The translations under genes and the position numbers were made by a program. The notes under the pieces were generated by a model. It did no database searches. It was not told the DNA's origin and saw only the letters and a list, made by a program, of their open reading frames with translations. A stretch of DNA of 64,000 bases from Hyphomicrobiales bacterium (GTDB lineage Bacteria; Pseudomonadota; Alphaproteobacteria; Rhizobiales; Xanthobacteraceae), in the NCBI GenBank assembly GCA_021732215.1, contig JAKFVL010000003.1, positions 62,001-126,000 of the forward strand, given 5' to 3'. This document shows, in pieces, positions 27,791-34,662 of the stretch (positions within the stretch are counted from its first letter, which is position 1; each line of letters opens with the position of its first letter).

Positions 27791-29035
27791 ATGGCTGATA
27801 TCGTCCTCTCCGCATCGGTTCGTCAGAACCTGCTCTCGCTGCAGTCGACCGCCGATTTGTTGTCGACCACGCAGAACCGTCTTGCCACCGGCAAGAAGGT
27901 CAATACCGCCCTCGACAATCCGACCAACTTCTTCACGGCTTCGTCTCTCGACAGCCGCGCCAGCGACATTAACAATCTGCTCGACGGCATCGGCAACGGC
28001 GTGCAGGTTCTGCAGGCTGCCAACACCGGCATTTCCTCGCTGCAGAAACTCGTCGACAGCGCCAAGTCGGTTGCCAACCAGGTGCTGCAGACACAGGTCG
28101 GGTACTCCACGAAAGCCAATATTACAACGACCGCGCCGACCGGCGCCGGCGCGCTGGCCGTTCCGGGCACCGCGACGGATCTGACCAATGCGGGTACCAA
28201 CTCGCTGCAGGGCACCACGCTGGTCTTCAAGACCTCGGCGACCGCCACCTCCACGTTCACCTTCTCGAACGTCGCCGGCGCGACCAACTTCAACTCGGTC
28301 GACTCGCTGAACACCTTGCTGGCCGCGAACAACATTCAGTTGATCGCGAACTTCAACAGCGCCGGCACGATTACGTTCACCTCGACGAACGAAGCTGCCT
28401 CGCAGACCATCACCAAGACCGGCACCTATGCCGCTCCTCCAGCGGGTTCTACGAGTTCGGTCGACATTTCCGGCACCGCGACGACCGGTGCGGTCACCGC
28501 GGCTGTTGCTGACGTCAACTCGCAAACAACGCGCGGTAACCTGGTTTCGCAGTACAACAACATCATTCAGCAGATCGCCACCACGGCGCAGGATGCCTCC
28601 TTCAACGGCATTAACCTGCTGAATGGCGACACCCTGAAGCTGACCTTCAACGAAACCGGCAAGTCGACGCTGAACATCAACGGCGTCACCTTCAACCCGG
28701 CTGGCCTCGGGCTCACAACCCTCGTCAGCGGTGCCGATTTCATCGACAACACCTCGGCTAACCGAGTGTTATCGGCGCTGAACAGCGCGGGCTATTCGCT
28801 GCGCTCGCAGGCTTCGACCCTCGGTTCGAACCTCTCGATCGTGCAGATCCGTCAGGACTTCTCGAAGAACCTGATCAACGTGCTGCAGACCGGGTCGTCC
28901 AACCTGACGCTGGCCGACACCAACGAGGAAGCAGCCAACAGCCAGGCACTGGCGACCCGCCAGTCGATCGCGGTCTCCGCGCTCGCGCTCGCCAACCAGT
29001 CGCAGCAGAGCGTGCTGCAGCTGCTCCGTACCTAA
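27791..29035 (+). CDS. fliC: Flagellin 2
   Basis: A 414-residue flagellin paralogue of the gene at 26337. The N- and C-terminal helices are nearly residue-for-residue the same; the main differences are the first ten residues (MADIVLSAS), a few positions in the surface domain, and the stretch LGLTTLVSGADFIDNTSANR versus LGIGSLTGGSDFIDNISTNK. Long runs are also identical in DNA, which suggests recent duplication or gene conversion. It forms part of the filament. Unlike flagellin 1 it has a phased CtrA-type box upstream, so the two copies are probably regulated differently. A terminator follows at 29060. Confidence 0.95.
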   Translation: MADIVLSASVRQNLLSLQSTADLLSTTQNRLATGKKVNTALDNPTNFFTASSLDSRASDINNLLDGIGNGVQVLQAANTGISSLQKLVDSAKSVANQVLQTQVGYSTKANITTTAPTGAGALAVPGTATDLTNAGTNSLQGTTLVFKTSATATSTFTFSNVAGATNFNSVDSLNTLLAANNIQLIANFNSAGTITFTSTNEAASQTITKTGTYAAPPAGSTSSVDISGTATTGAVTAAVADVNSQTTRGNLVSQYNNIIQQIATTAQDASFNGINLLNGDTLKLTFNETGKSTLNINGVTFNPAGLGLTTLVSGADFIDNTSANRVLSALNSAGYSLRSQASTLGSNLSIVQIRQDFSKNLINVLQTGSSNLTLADTNEEAANSQALATRQSIAVSALALANQSQQSVLQLLRT

Positions 29036-29059
29036 TTCAAGACCACGGTATAGTGACGG

Positions 29060-29088
29060 ACGGCGGGGGAAACCCCGCCGTTATTTTT
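29060..29088 (+). terminator. Rho-independent terminator of flagellin 2
   Basis: Stem ACGGCGGGG / CCCCGCCGT with loop GAAA, then TTATTTTTA. It closely matches the hairpin after flagellin 1. Confidence 0.9.
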
Positions 29089-29212
29089 ATGGGTCTGCCC
29101 CGGTTTCGCCTGCGGTTTGGGGCATTATCGGTCATGCGATTCGGTCGATAGCCGGCGCGTTGCAGCGTCGGCGATGCAGCTCGGTCCGGCCAGCCAGGGA
29201 GGTCAGTTTCCA

Positions 29213-29590
29213 ATGTCACTGCGGGTTGAATTGAAGCCGTTTGAGCGGATCGTGATCGGTGAGAGTGTTATCACAAACTCGGACACCAAGACCGCATTCC
29301 TGATCGATGGCGACGCGCCTATCCTGCGGGAAAAAGATATCCTCACCGCGGAGACCGCCAATACGCCGGCCAAACGAATCTATCTCTGTGTTCAGATGAT
29401 GTATCTGGAGAACGATATTCCGAAGTATCAGGAGCTTTATTTCGGGTTCGTGAAAGAAATTCTTGAGGCGGTACCGAGCTTTCGCGAGCCGATTGAAGCG
29501 GCCAGTAAGCTAATCTTAAGCGGTTCTTTATACAAAGCCTTAAAGGAGCTCCGCACGCTGATCCGGCGGGAGGAGCAGTTGCTGAGGTGA
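29213..29590 (+). CDS. flbT: Flagellin mRNA regulator FlbT
   Basis: A 125-residue protein matching FlbT: MSLRVELKPFERIVIGESVITN, ILREKDILTAETANTPAKRIYLCVQMMYLE and YQELYFGFVKEILEAVPS are family landmarks. In Caulobacter FlbT binds the 5' leader of flagellin mRNA and promotes its decay until the hook is complete. The ATG at 29213 is preceded by AGGGAGG. Its stop is 3 bases before flaF. Placement right after two flagellin genes fits its role in controlling them. No promoter was recognised; the flagellin 2 terminator separates it from upstream. Confidence 0.95.
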   Translation: MSLRVELKPFERIVIGESVITNSDTKTAFLIDGDAPILREKDILTAETANTPAKRIYLCVQMMYLENDIPKYQELYFGFVKEILEAVPSFREPIEAASKLILSGSLYKALKELRTLIRREEQLLR

Positions 29591-29593
29591 TGA

Positions 29594-29962
29594 ATGTCGA
29601 ATGCCGCCCAAGCCTACTCCCGCGTATCGCGGACCACGGCTTCTCCGCGCGAGACTGAGGCGCAGGCCTTGTTGAAGGCGGCGAATAAGCTACAGGCAGT
29701 ACTGAACGACTGGGATACGGTGCGAAACGACGAGATCGCCGAGGCTGTGCTGTTCAACCGCAAGCTCTGGTCGATCTTCCTCAGCGCCGCGACAGACGAC
29801 AACAGCCCGCAGGCCGCAAACGTCCGTCAGAACGTTGCCAATATCGGCGTGTTCGTCATGACCCAGACCTATGAACTTCAGATCAATCCAAGAGCCGAAC
29901 TTCTGCGGCCGCTGATCGAGATCAATCGCAACCTCGCTGCGGGACTTTCCGGCCGCGCCTGA
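29594..29962 (+). CDS. flaF: Flagellar biosynthesis regulator FlaF
   Basis: A 122-residue protein matching FlaF: AAQAYSRVSRTTASPRETEAQALLKAA, a Trp-containing central helix LFNRKLWSIFLSAATDD and NVANIGVFVMTQT are typical. In Caulobacter and rhizobia FlaF acts opposite to FlbT and promotes flagellin translation or export. The ATG at 29594 is 3 bases after the flbT stop, so the two are translationally coupled. The next gene, of unknown function, starts 38 bases later with a good ribosome site, making a three-gene operon. Confidence 0.93.
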   Translation: MSNAAQAYSRVSRTTASPRETEAQALLKAANKLQAVLNDWDTVRNDEIAEAVLFNRKLWSIFLSAATDDNSPQAANVRQNVANIGVFVMTQTYELQINPRAELLRPLIEINRNLAAGLSGRA

Positions 29963-30000
29963 AGCACCGCCGAAGGCTGCCGGGAGGGCAGGGGTCGACC

Positions 30001-30363
30001 ATGGCGGACCTTTTCAGCACCATTTCCGCAGCCTACGTGGCTGCCGGGCAAAACACCAGCAAGCCAGGCAAATACGTCAACGTAGACCCGGAGAAGTTTG
30101 AAGGGTCCTGGAATGGCAAATATGCCAACAACCAGACATTCTCGATTCAGATTTCCAACGTCACCGGGTTTCGCGCCAAGGTCAAATACCAGAGCGGCGG
30201 GGTGACGAAGTATCAGGATGTCCTGATCAAGGACAATTCCTTTCGCATCGCCGACTCTCGATTTTCGCTGACCCGTGACGGCACCGCGCAGGTCAAGACT
30301 GTTCTGACCAGTTCATCGACCGGCAGGCAGTCGCTCGAGACGGCTTTCGCCAAGCAAAGCTAG
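30001..30363 (+). CDS. Unknown 120-residue protein in the flbT-flaF operon
   Basis: A 120-residue soluble protein with no signal peptide or membrane helix. The N-terminus MADLFSTISAAYVAAGQ is a short amphipathic helix that resembles an export or docking segment; the rest is predicted beta-rich (FEGSWNGKYANNQTFSIQISNVTGFRAKVKYQSGG). The repeated FSIQISN / FRAKVKY / FRIADSRFSL strands suggest a small beta-barrel or lipocalin-like domain. I do not recognise the family. A ribosome site GGGAGGGCAGGGG precedes the ATG. Because it directly follows flbT-flaF it is likely flagellar, perhaps linked to flagellin export, but this is inference. Confidence 0.75.
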   Translation: MADLFSTISAAYVAAGQNTSKPGKYVNVDPEKFEGSWNGKYANNQTFSIQISNVTGFRAKVKYQSGGVTKYQDVLIKDNSFRIADSRFSLTRDGTAQVKTVLTSSSTGRQSLETAFAKQS

Positions 30364-30428
30364 GCTTCCGCAAACGCAAAGTGTCCGCGGACTTTCGCCC
30401 GCCGGCTAGCAATGATCCGCCGCCTGCC

Positions 30429-30800
30429 TCAAGCGATGAGGTTGGTCACCCCAGTCTTGCGCGTCGTCGTTGCCAAACGAGCGTCGTCGAGGGCGCGCGC
30501 ATAGGCGCGCGAGCGCAACAGCGCTTCATCCGGAAACTGGCGGATGACGAGACTGGTGCGGCTATCGACGACCTTGTAGACAACCTGGGCCGCTGCACGA
30601 TCGATCGAGATTTGACGCGACAGCGTATCGCCCTGCGCACCGGAATCGTTACGAACCTTCACTGTGGCGTCTGACGCTGTCACGCTTTGGCTTGGCGGCA
30701 ACTGCGTCCGCACCGCTTCCACCGCGGCGGGTGGTGCAGGCTTTACAAATGGCGTCGCGACCGATGCGCCGACCGGCCTGATACTGAAGTCTGTACTCAT
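30429..30800 (-). CDS. flaG: FlaG family flagellar protein
   Basis: A 123-residue protein. The first 60 residues are Pro/Ala-rich and disordered; the second half, SRQISIDRAAAQVVYKVVDS then RTSLVIRQFPDEALLRSRAY, is the FlaG domain with the typical KVVD...VIRQFP pattern. FlaG homologues influence filament length, but the mechanism is not settled. The ATG at 30800 follows GGAGGCTGCC, a strong ribosome site. It is transcribed toward the flbT-flaF operon. A sigma54-like site lies at 30843-30858 just upstream. The family call is good, the role uncertain. Confidence 0.8.
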   Translation of the reverse strand: MSTDFSIRPVGASVATPFVKPAPPAAVEAVRTQLPPSQSVTASDATVKVRNDSGAQGDTLSRQISIDRAAAQVVYKVVDSRTSLVIRQFPDEALLRSRAYARALDDARLATTTRKTGVTNLIA

Positions 30801-30842
30801 GGCAGCCTCCTGGCCTCCCGAGTCAAACCCCTTTCCCGTTCC

Positions 30843-30858
30843 CGCAACAAGTATGACA
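30843..30858 (-). promoter_or_regulatory. Possible sigma54 promoter of flaG
   Basis: Minus-strand TGTCATA-CTTG-TTGC-G: the -12 element is exact, but the usually invariant -24 GG reads GT. The site is 43 bases from the flaG start. It is weaker than the flgE, flgF and flgI sites. Confidence 0.35.
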
Positions 30859-30978
30859 GCGGTAATTGAAGACGGCGTTAGAAAACGCAGCCAACGTCGC
30901 GTTGAGACAATCGTTCAAGTTTTATGATTTGCGCGCAGTCTTCTGGAGACGGGTGCCTTCCGGATGTAGCGCGCGGTC

Positions 30979-31473
30979 TTACAGCGTGCGGCTCACCGCC
31001 AGCGGAGAGGCGTGGCGTTGCGGCGTGGCCGAACGCTGTCCCGCTGCGGTGTAGGTCTGCGGCGCGGTGCGGCGCTGGACTTCCGTGTTGACGCCGCGAA
31101 TGATGCCCTCGGACACGGCGTGAGCCGTCGCAAGCACCGTGAGATTGATCTGCAGCATGGCGCGGAACGTATCGTGATGGCGATGAAGTGCGGTCAGAAG
31201 GTCGGGGGCTGTGCTGCGCATGTACTTCTGGCTCGCTTTCAGTCGGCTGATTGCCCCGACGTACCAGCGTGACAGTTCGGTCTTGTCCTTGTCGAGTGCC
31301 ATGGCCTGCCGGATGTTTCCAGCGCGGACCAGTTCGGTCTCACGCTCGATCAGGCTGAGCAGCGCGTTCATGACGTCCATCAAGTCCTGTGCCAGGCGCC
31401 TTGCATCGGCGGGTGTGGACACTGCGACGACCGGAGCCGGTTGTGTTCCGGCCTGCGACGACGATTGATTCAT
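30979..31473 (-). CDS. FlgN-like flagellar export chaperone candidate
   Basis: A 164-residue helical protein. Residues 25-110 read as long amphipathic helices with the FlgN-like pattern LLSLIERETELVRAGNIRQA, then LDKDKTELSRWYVGAI with a Lys that begins the second helix. FlgN binds FlgK and FlgL and delivers them to the export gate. The C-terminal 45 residues are Arg/Thr/Ala-rich and disordered. It is 21 bases downstream of flgJ on the same strand and starts after AAGGA, so it belongs to the flgI-flgJ operon. Sequence similarity to FlgN is weak by eye, hence the moderate confidence. Confidence 0.6.
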   Translation of the reverse strand: MNQSSSQAGTQPAPVVAVSTPADARRLAQDLMDVMNALLSLIERETELVRAGNIRQAMALDKDKTELSRWYVGAISRLKASQKYMRSTAPDLLTALHRHHDTFRAMLQINLTVLATAHAVSEGIIRGVNTEVQRRTAPQTYTAAGQRSATPQRHASPLAVSRTL

Positions 31474-31494
31474 GAGGTGTCCTTCCGGAAGCTG

Positions 31495-31830
31495 TTAGTT
31501 GGCGCGTGCGGCTTGCTGCAGAATCAAGGTGCGAAACACGTCTGAGGAAATGCCGATGCCGCCAACGCTCGCAAACGATTTCGAGTATTGCTCGGTCAGC
31601 ATCGAACGCCATACGTCCGTGCCGGGCGTGCCGCCGAACGGGCCGTCGCCCTTCAGGCCGCTGGTCATTTGCGAGAACATCGAGTTCAGAAACACGGCTT
31701 CGAAATCCTGCGCCTGTGTCCTGGCTTTCTTCTGCGCTTCGGGCGATACCTTCGCCAGCGCTTCGGTCAGCTTGATATCCTGGCGGCCGTTGATGGCGGG
31801 AAGCTGGAAGGTCGATGGGATGCTGCTCAT
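31495..31830 (-). CDS. flgJ: Rod-binding protein FlgJ (single-domain form)
   Basis: A 111-residue protein that equals the N-terminal rod-binding half of enteric FlgJ; the muramidase half is absent, as is normal in many alphaproteobacteria. AQDFEAVFLNSMFSQMTSGL, FGGTPGTDVWRSMLTEQYSK and GGIGISSDVFRTLI are the family motifs. It caps or scaffolds the growing rod in the periplasm. The ATG at 31830 overlaps the flgI stop by one base (TGATG), indicating translational coupling; a GTG one codon earlier is possible. Confidence 0.9.
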   Translation of the reverse strand: MSSIPSTFQLPAINGRQDIKLTEALAKVSPEAQKKARTQAQDFEAVFLNSMFSQMTSGLKGDGPFGGTPGTDVWRSMLTEQYSKSFASVGGIGISSDVFRTLILQQAARAN

Positions 31831-32954
31831 CACATCACCTCGATGTCGGCCTGGATCGCGCCCGCGGCCTTGATCGCCTGCAGGATGCTGATCAGATCGC
31901 GCGGGCCGATGCCGAGCCCGTTGAGGCCATCGACGAGTTGCTGCAACGAGACGCCGTCCTTCACCAGCGCCAGTTTCTTGCCGTCTTCCTGGACGCCGAC
32001 TCTCGTGCGCGGCGTGACAACCGTCTGCCCGCGCGACAAGGGTGCTGGCTGGCTGACCTGCGGGCTTTCTGAAATGCTGACGGTCAGATTGCCTTGTGCG
32101 ACGGCGACAGTGGCAACCCGCACGTCGCGGCCCATCACGATGATGCCGGAGCGTTCGTCGATGACGATCTTGGCCGCCAGGTCCGGCTCGACCTGCAATT
32201 GCTCGATCTCGGTCAGGAGTGCAACGACATTGCCCTTGAACTCGGCCGGAATGCTGAGCTGTACGGTCGAGGGATCGACCGGCTCCGCGGTCTTGGTGCC
32301 GAGGAAGTCGTTGACCGCGGCGGCAATGCGCTTGGCGGTGGTGAAGTCTGCATTGCGCAGTGCGAGGCGAACGTTCGGCAGACGGTTGAGCGCGAACTCG
32401 ACCTCACGCTCGATGATCGCGCCGTTGGCGATGCGGCCGACGGTCGGCACGCCGCGGGTGACGCTGGCGGCCGCGCCTTCGGCCGCGAACCCGCCGATCG
32501 CGAGCGAACCCTGCGCGACGGCATAGACGTTGCCATCGGCGCCGAGCAGTGGGGTGACGAGCAGGGTGCCGCCTTGCAGGTTCTTTGAGTCGCCCATGGC
32601 GGACACGGTGACGTCCATCCGCGTGCCCTGGGTGGCGAAGGCGGGCAGGTTGCCGGTCACCATCACGGCCGCGACGTTGCCGGTGCGGATGGTGGCGCCG
32701 CGGATGTTGACGCCCATGCGCTCCAGCATCGCCTGCAGCGACTGCCGGGTGAACGGGATGTTGTTGAGGGTGTCGCCGGTGCCGTTGAGGCCGACCACGA
32801 GACCGTAGCCGATCAGCTGGTTCTGGCGCACGCCCTCGATGTTCGCGAGATCCTTGATCCGCGACGTCGCATGGGCCGGGCCGAGGCCGAGCGCCATCAG
32901 CACGAGCGTTGTGGTCGCAGCCCGAGTTGCGCGATGAATCACTTGAAATAGCAT
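31830..32954 (-). CDS. flgI: Flagellar P-ring protein FlgI
   Basis: A 374-residue P-ring subunit. A signal peptide (MLFQVIHRATRAATTTLVLM, cleavage after GPAHA) precedes the mature start TSRIKDLANIEGVRQNQLIGYG. GLNGTGDT, MLERMGVNIR and VTGNLPAFATQGTRMDV are FlgI signatures, and the end LGIGPRDLISILQAIKAAGAIQADIEVM is the conserved C-terminus. It assembles in the periplasm around the rod at the peptidoglycan layer. The ATG at 32954 follows GGGGAGCAGAGG; the frame is open far upstream but that part is noncoding. The operon runs flgI-flgJ-flgN-like, with a sigma54-type promoter at 33032. Confidence 0.95.
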   Translation of the reverse strand: MLFQVIHRATRAATTTLVLMALGLGPAHATSRIKDLANIEGVRQNQLIGYGLVVGLNGTGDTLNNIPFTRQSLQAMLERMGVNIRGATIRTGNVAAVMVTGNLPAFATQGTRMDVTVSAMGDSKNLQGGTLLVTPLLGADGNVYAVAQGSLAIGGFAAEGAAASVTRGVPTVGRIANGAIIEREVEFALNRLPNVRLALRNADFTTAKRIAAAVNDFLGTKTAEPVDPSTVQLSIPAEFKGNVVALLTEIEQLQVEPDLAAKIVIDERSGIIVMGRDVRVATVAVAQGNLTVSISESPQVSQPAPLSRGQTVVTPRTRVGVQEDGKKLALVKDGVSLQQLVDGLNGLGIGPRDLISILQAIKAAGAIQADIEVM

Positions 32955-33031
32955 CCTCTGCTCCCCGCTGAGGTCTTCCGCCGTCGTCCGCCTCTCAAGC
33001 TCCCACAAGAGAATTGGACTGCACTGAACTA

Positions 33032-33047
33032 TGCGAAGCCCGTGCCA
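33032..33047 (-). promoter_or_regulatory. Sigma54 promoter of the flgI operon
   Basis: Minus-strand TGGCACG-GGCT-TCGC-A: the -24 GG and -12 GC are intact, with one mismatch (C for the second T of TTGC). The same TCGC variant occurs before flgF. It lies 78 bases from the flgI start in a 315-bp gap shared with the divergent fliX. Confidence 0.7.
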
Positions 33048-33269
33048 ACGCGGCGGCGAATTCAAATCGCTGATCCGATTGGGGAAAATGAATCGCGCGG
33101 CGCACGCGATCGCTGGCCTGCAGCGCCGGTATTGCCGCATGCGGCAGAATTTGCCGGGCGATTTACGCTTCATTAACCATAAAAGGAGAGGTTGCTGGTT
33201 GAGGGTAGCTTCGGATCGCGACATCGCCATCGTCGCATATCCGCAATCGACATCCCGGCGGGATCGATC

Positions 33270-33683
33270 ATGCGCATCTACGGACCGAACGGCACCACCA
33301 TCGGATCGCAAACGGGCGGCGCCAAGCGAACTGGCACCTCCGGCTTCTCGCTGCCCGACCTCGCGTCGGCCAACGATGCCCGGGCCGCCACCGCGCCACG
33401 CGCTGCCGGCAATATTGATGCGCTGCTGGCGATGCAGAGCGTCGAGGATCCGGTGGAGCGCCGCCAGCGCTCGGTCAAGCGCGGCCGCTCCGCGCTCGAT
33501 GTGCTCGACGATCTCAAGATCGGTCTGCTTTCCGGTTCGCTCGATGGCGCGACCGTCCAGCGCCTGCGCAACGCCGCGGCCGATCTGAAGGGCTCGTCCG
33601 GCGACACCGGTCTCGACCAGGTGCTGGCCGAGATCGAACTGCGTGTCGAAGTCGAACTCGCCAAGGCCACCGGCCGTCCCTGA
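33270..33683 (+). CDS. fliX: Flagellar assembly regulator FliX
   Basis: A 137-residue protein matching FliX. MRIYGPNGTT at the start, then a disordered Gly/Ala-rich stretch, and the conserved helical C-terminus IDALLAMQSVEDPVERRQ, SALDVLDDLKIGLLSG and LDQVLAEIELRVEVELAK. In Caulobacter FliX senses completion of early flagellar structures and controls FlbD, the sigma54 activator. The ATG at 33270 follows GGCGGGATCGATC. It is divergent from flgI; the shared gap holds a sigma54 site facing flgI and a TTAACC half-site before fliX. The 299 bases between fliX and dksA hold only a weak GC hairpin near 33850. Confidence 0.92.
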   Translation: MRIYGPNGTTIGSQTGGAKRTGTSGFSLPDLASANDARAATAPRAAGNIDALLAMQSVEDPVERRQRSVKRGRSALDVLDDLKIGLLSGSLDGATVQRLRNAAADLKGSSGDTGLDQVLAEIELRVEVELAKATGRP

Positions 33684-33982
33684 GTCTCTGCCAGCCGTCC
33701 CCGAACATCCACGGCTTGGCACCGTGACGCCAGTTCCGCATCCTGAAACCCGACTGGCTCCGGACCGATCCCCGACCCGCGCCCAGGTGCTGGCCGGCGG
33801 AAATGCCGATAAAGCGGGCCTTTGCGGTTGTATGCCAGGGACAGTATCGCCGGGCCAAGCGGCCCGGTGGGTGCCGGTAAACCCGATATTGTTTGTCACA
33901 GGCCACCGCTATATAAGGCGGCGCGCGGGCAGGACTTTCCGGCCTTTTGCTGACACATAGTCGAACGCATTTGGGACCGCAC

Positions 33983-34393
33983 TTGGAAAAGCTGAAGAAC
34001 TACCGGCCGACCGAAAAAGAGCCGTTCATGAACGACCGGCAGCGCGATTATTTCCGTGCCAAGCTGCTGGCCTGGAAGGACGAGATTCTCAAGGAGTCGA
34101 AGACTACGCTGCTTCAACTCCAGGAAGAGAACGTCAATCATCCCGATCTCGCCGATCGCGCATCGTCGGAGACCGACCGCGCCATCGAGCTTCGCGCCCG
34201 CGACCGCCAGCGCAAGCTGATCTCCAAGATCGATGCCGCGCTCCAGCGCATCGAGGAGAACACCTACGGCTATTGCGAAGACACTGGCGAGCCAATTTCG
34301 CTGAAGCGCCTCGAGGCCCGCCCGATCGCGACCCTCTCGGTGGAGGCGCAGGAACGCCACGAGAAGCGCGAGAAGGTCTATCGCGACGAGTAG
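33983..34393 (+). CDS. dksA: RNA polymerase-binding transcription factor DksA
   Basis: A 136-residue DksA: coiled-coil region MNDRQRDYFRAKLLAWKDEI, the Asp-containing tip at about HPDLADRASSETDRAIELR, and the zinc-finger region NTYGYCEDTGEPISLKRLEARP. Only the first of the four zinc-ligand cysteines is present; the others are Thr, Ser and Ala. Single-cysteine DksA of this kind is known in alphaproteobacteria (for example Rhodobacter RSP2654) and still acts with ppGpp. The start is taken at TTG 33983 (LEKLKNYRPTEKEPF), which resembles homologues; the first ATG is at 34028. It binds the secondary channel of RNA polymerase. Confidence 0.9.
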   Translation: MEKLKNYRPTEKEPFMNDRQRDYFRAKLLAWKDEILKESKTTLLQLQEENVNHPDLADRASSETDRAIELRARDRQRKLISKIDAALQRIEENTYGYCEDTGEPISLKRLEARPIATLSVEAQERHEKREKVYRDE

Positions 34394-34511
34394 GGACGGG
34401 GCCGATTCGTCCTTCTGCCCTGCGATTCCTGTTTTCAAGCGATCTCCTCGTTATTGCCGGGCCGATCCTCCTCCGTCATTCCGGGGCGCGGACGCAAGCT
34501 CCACATTCAGC

Positions 34512-34642
34512 GTCGTCCCTGCGTAAGCAGGGACCTATACCCTCCGTGCTGATCGGGATTTTCTAAAGAAGCCGCGGAGCCACTTCCGTTGTCCGCCAAA
34601 TGATTGCTGCGGCGTATGGGTCCCCGCCTTCGCGGGGACGAC
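34512..34642. repeat. Inverted pair of GTCGTCCC repeats
   Basis: Left unit GTCGTCCCTGCGTAAGCAGG with GACCTATAC (from 34512) and right unit GTATGGGTCCCCGCCTTCG with CGGGGACGAC (to 34642) are inverted copies of one dispersed element, each with its own small hairpin. A CGTCATTCCGGGGCGCG fragment lies just before, at 34473. This is most of the 269-bp gap between dksA and the patatin gene. Confidence 0.8.
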
Positions 34643-34662
34643 GGCAGAGTTTGACGCCAGCG

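Noticed and set aside
31833-33899. 689-codon version of FlgI
   Set aside because: The region upstream of 32954 contains the promoter and the divergent fliX gene; the signal peptide starts at 32954.
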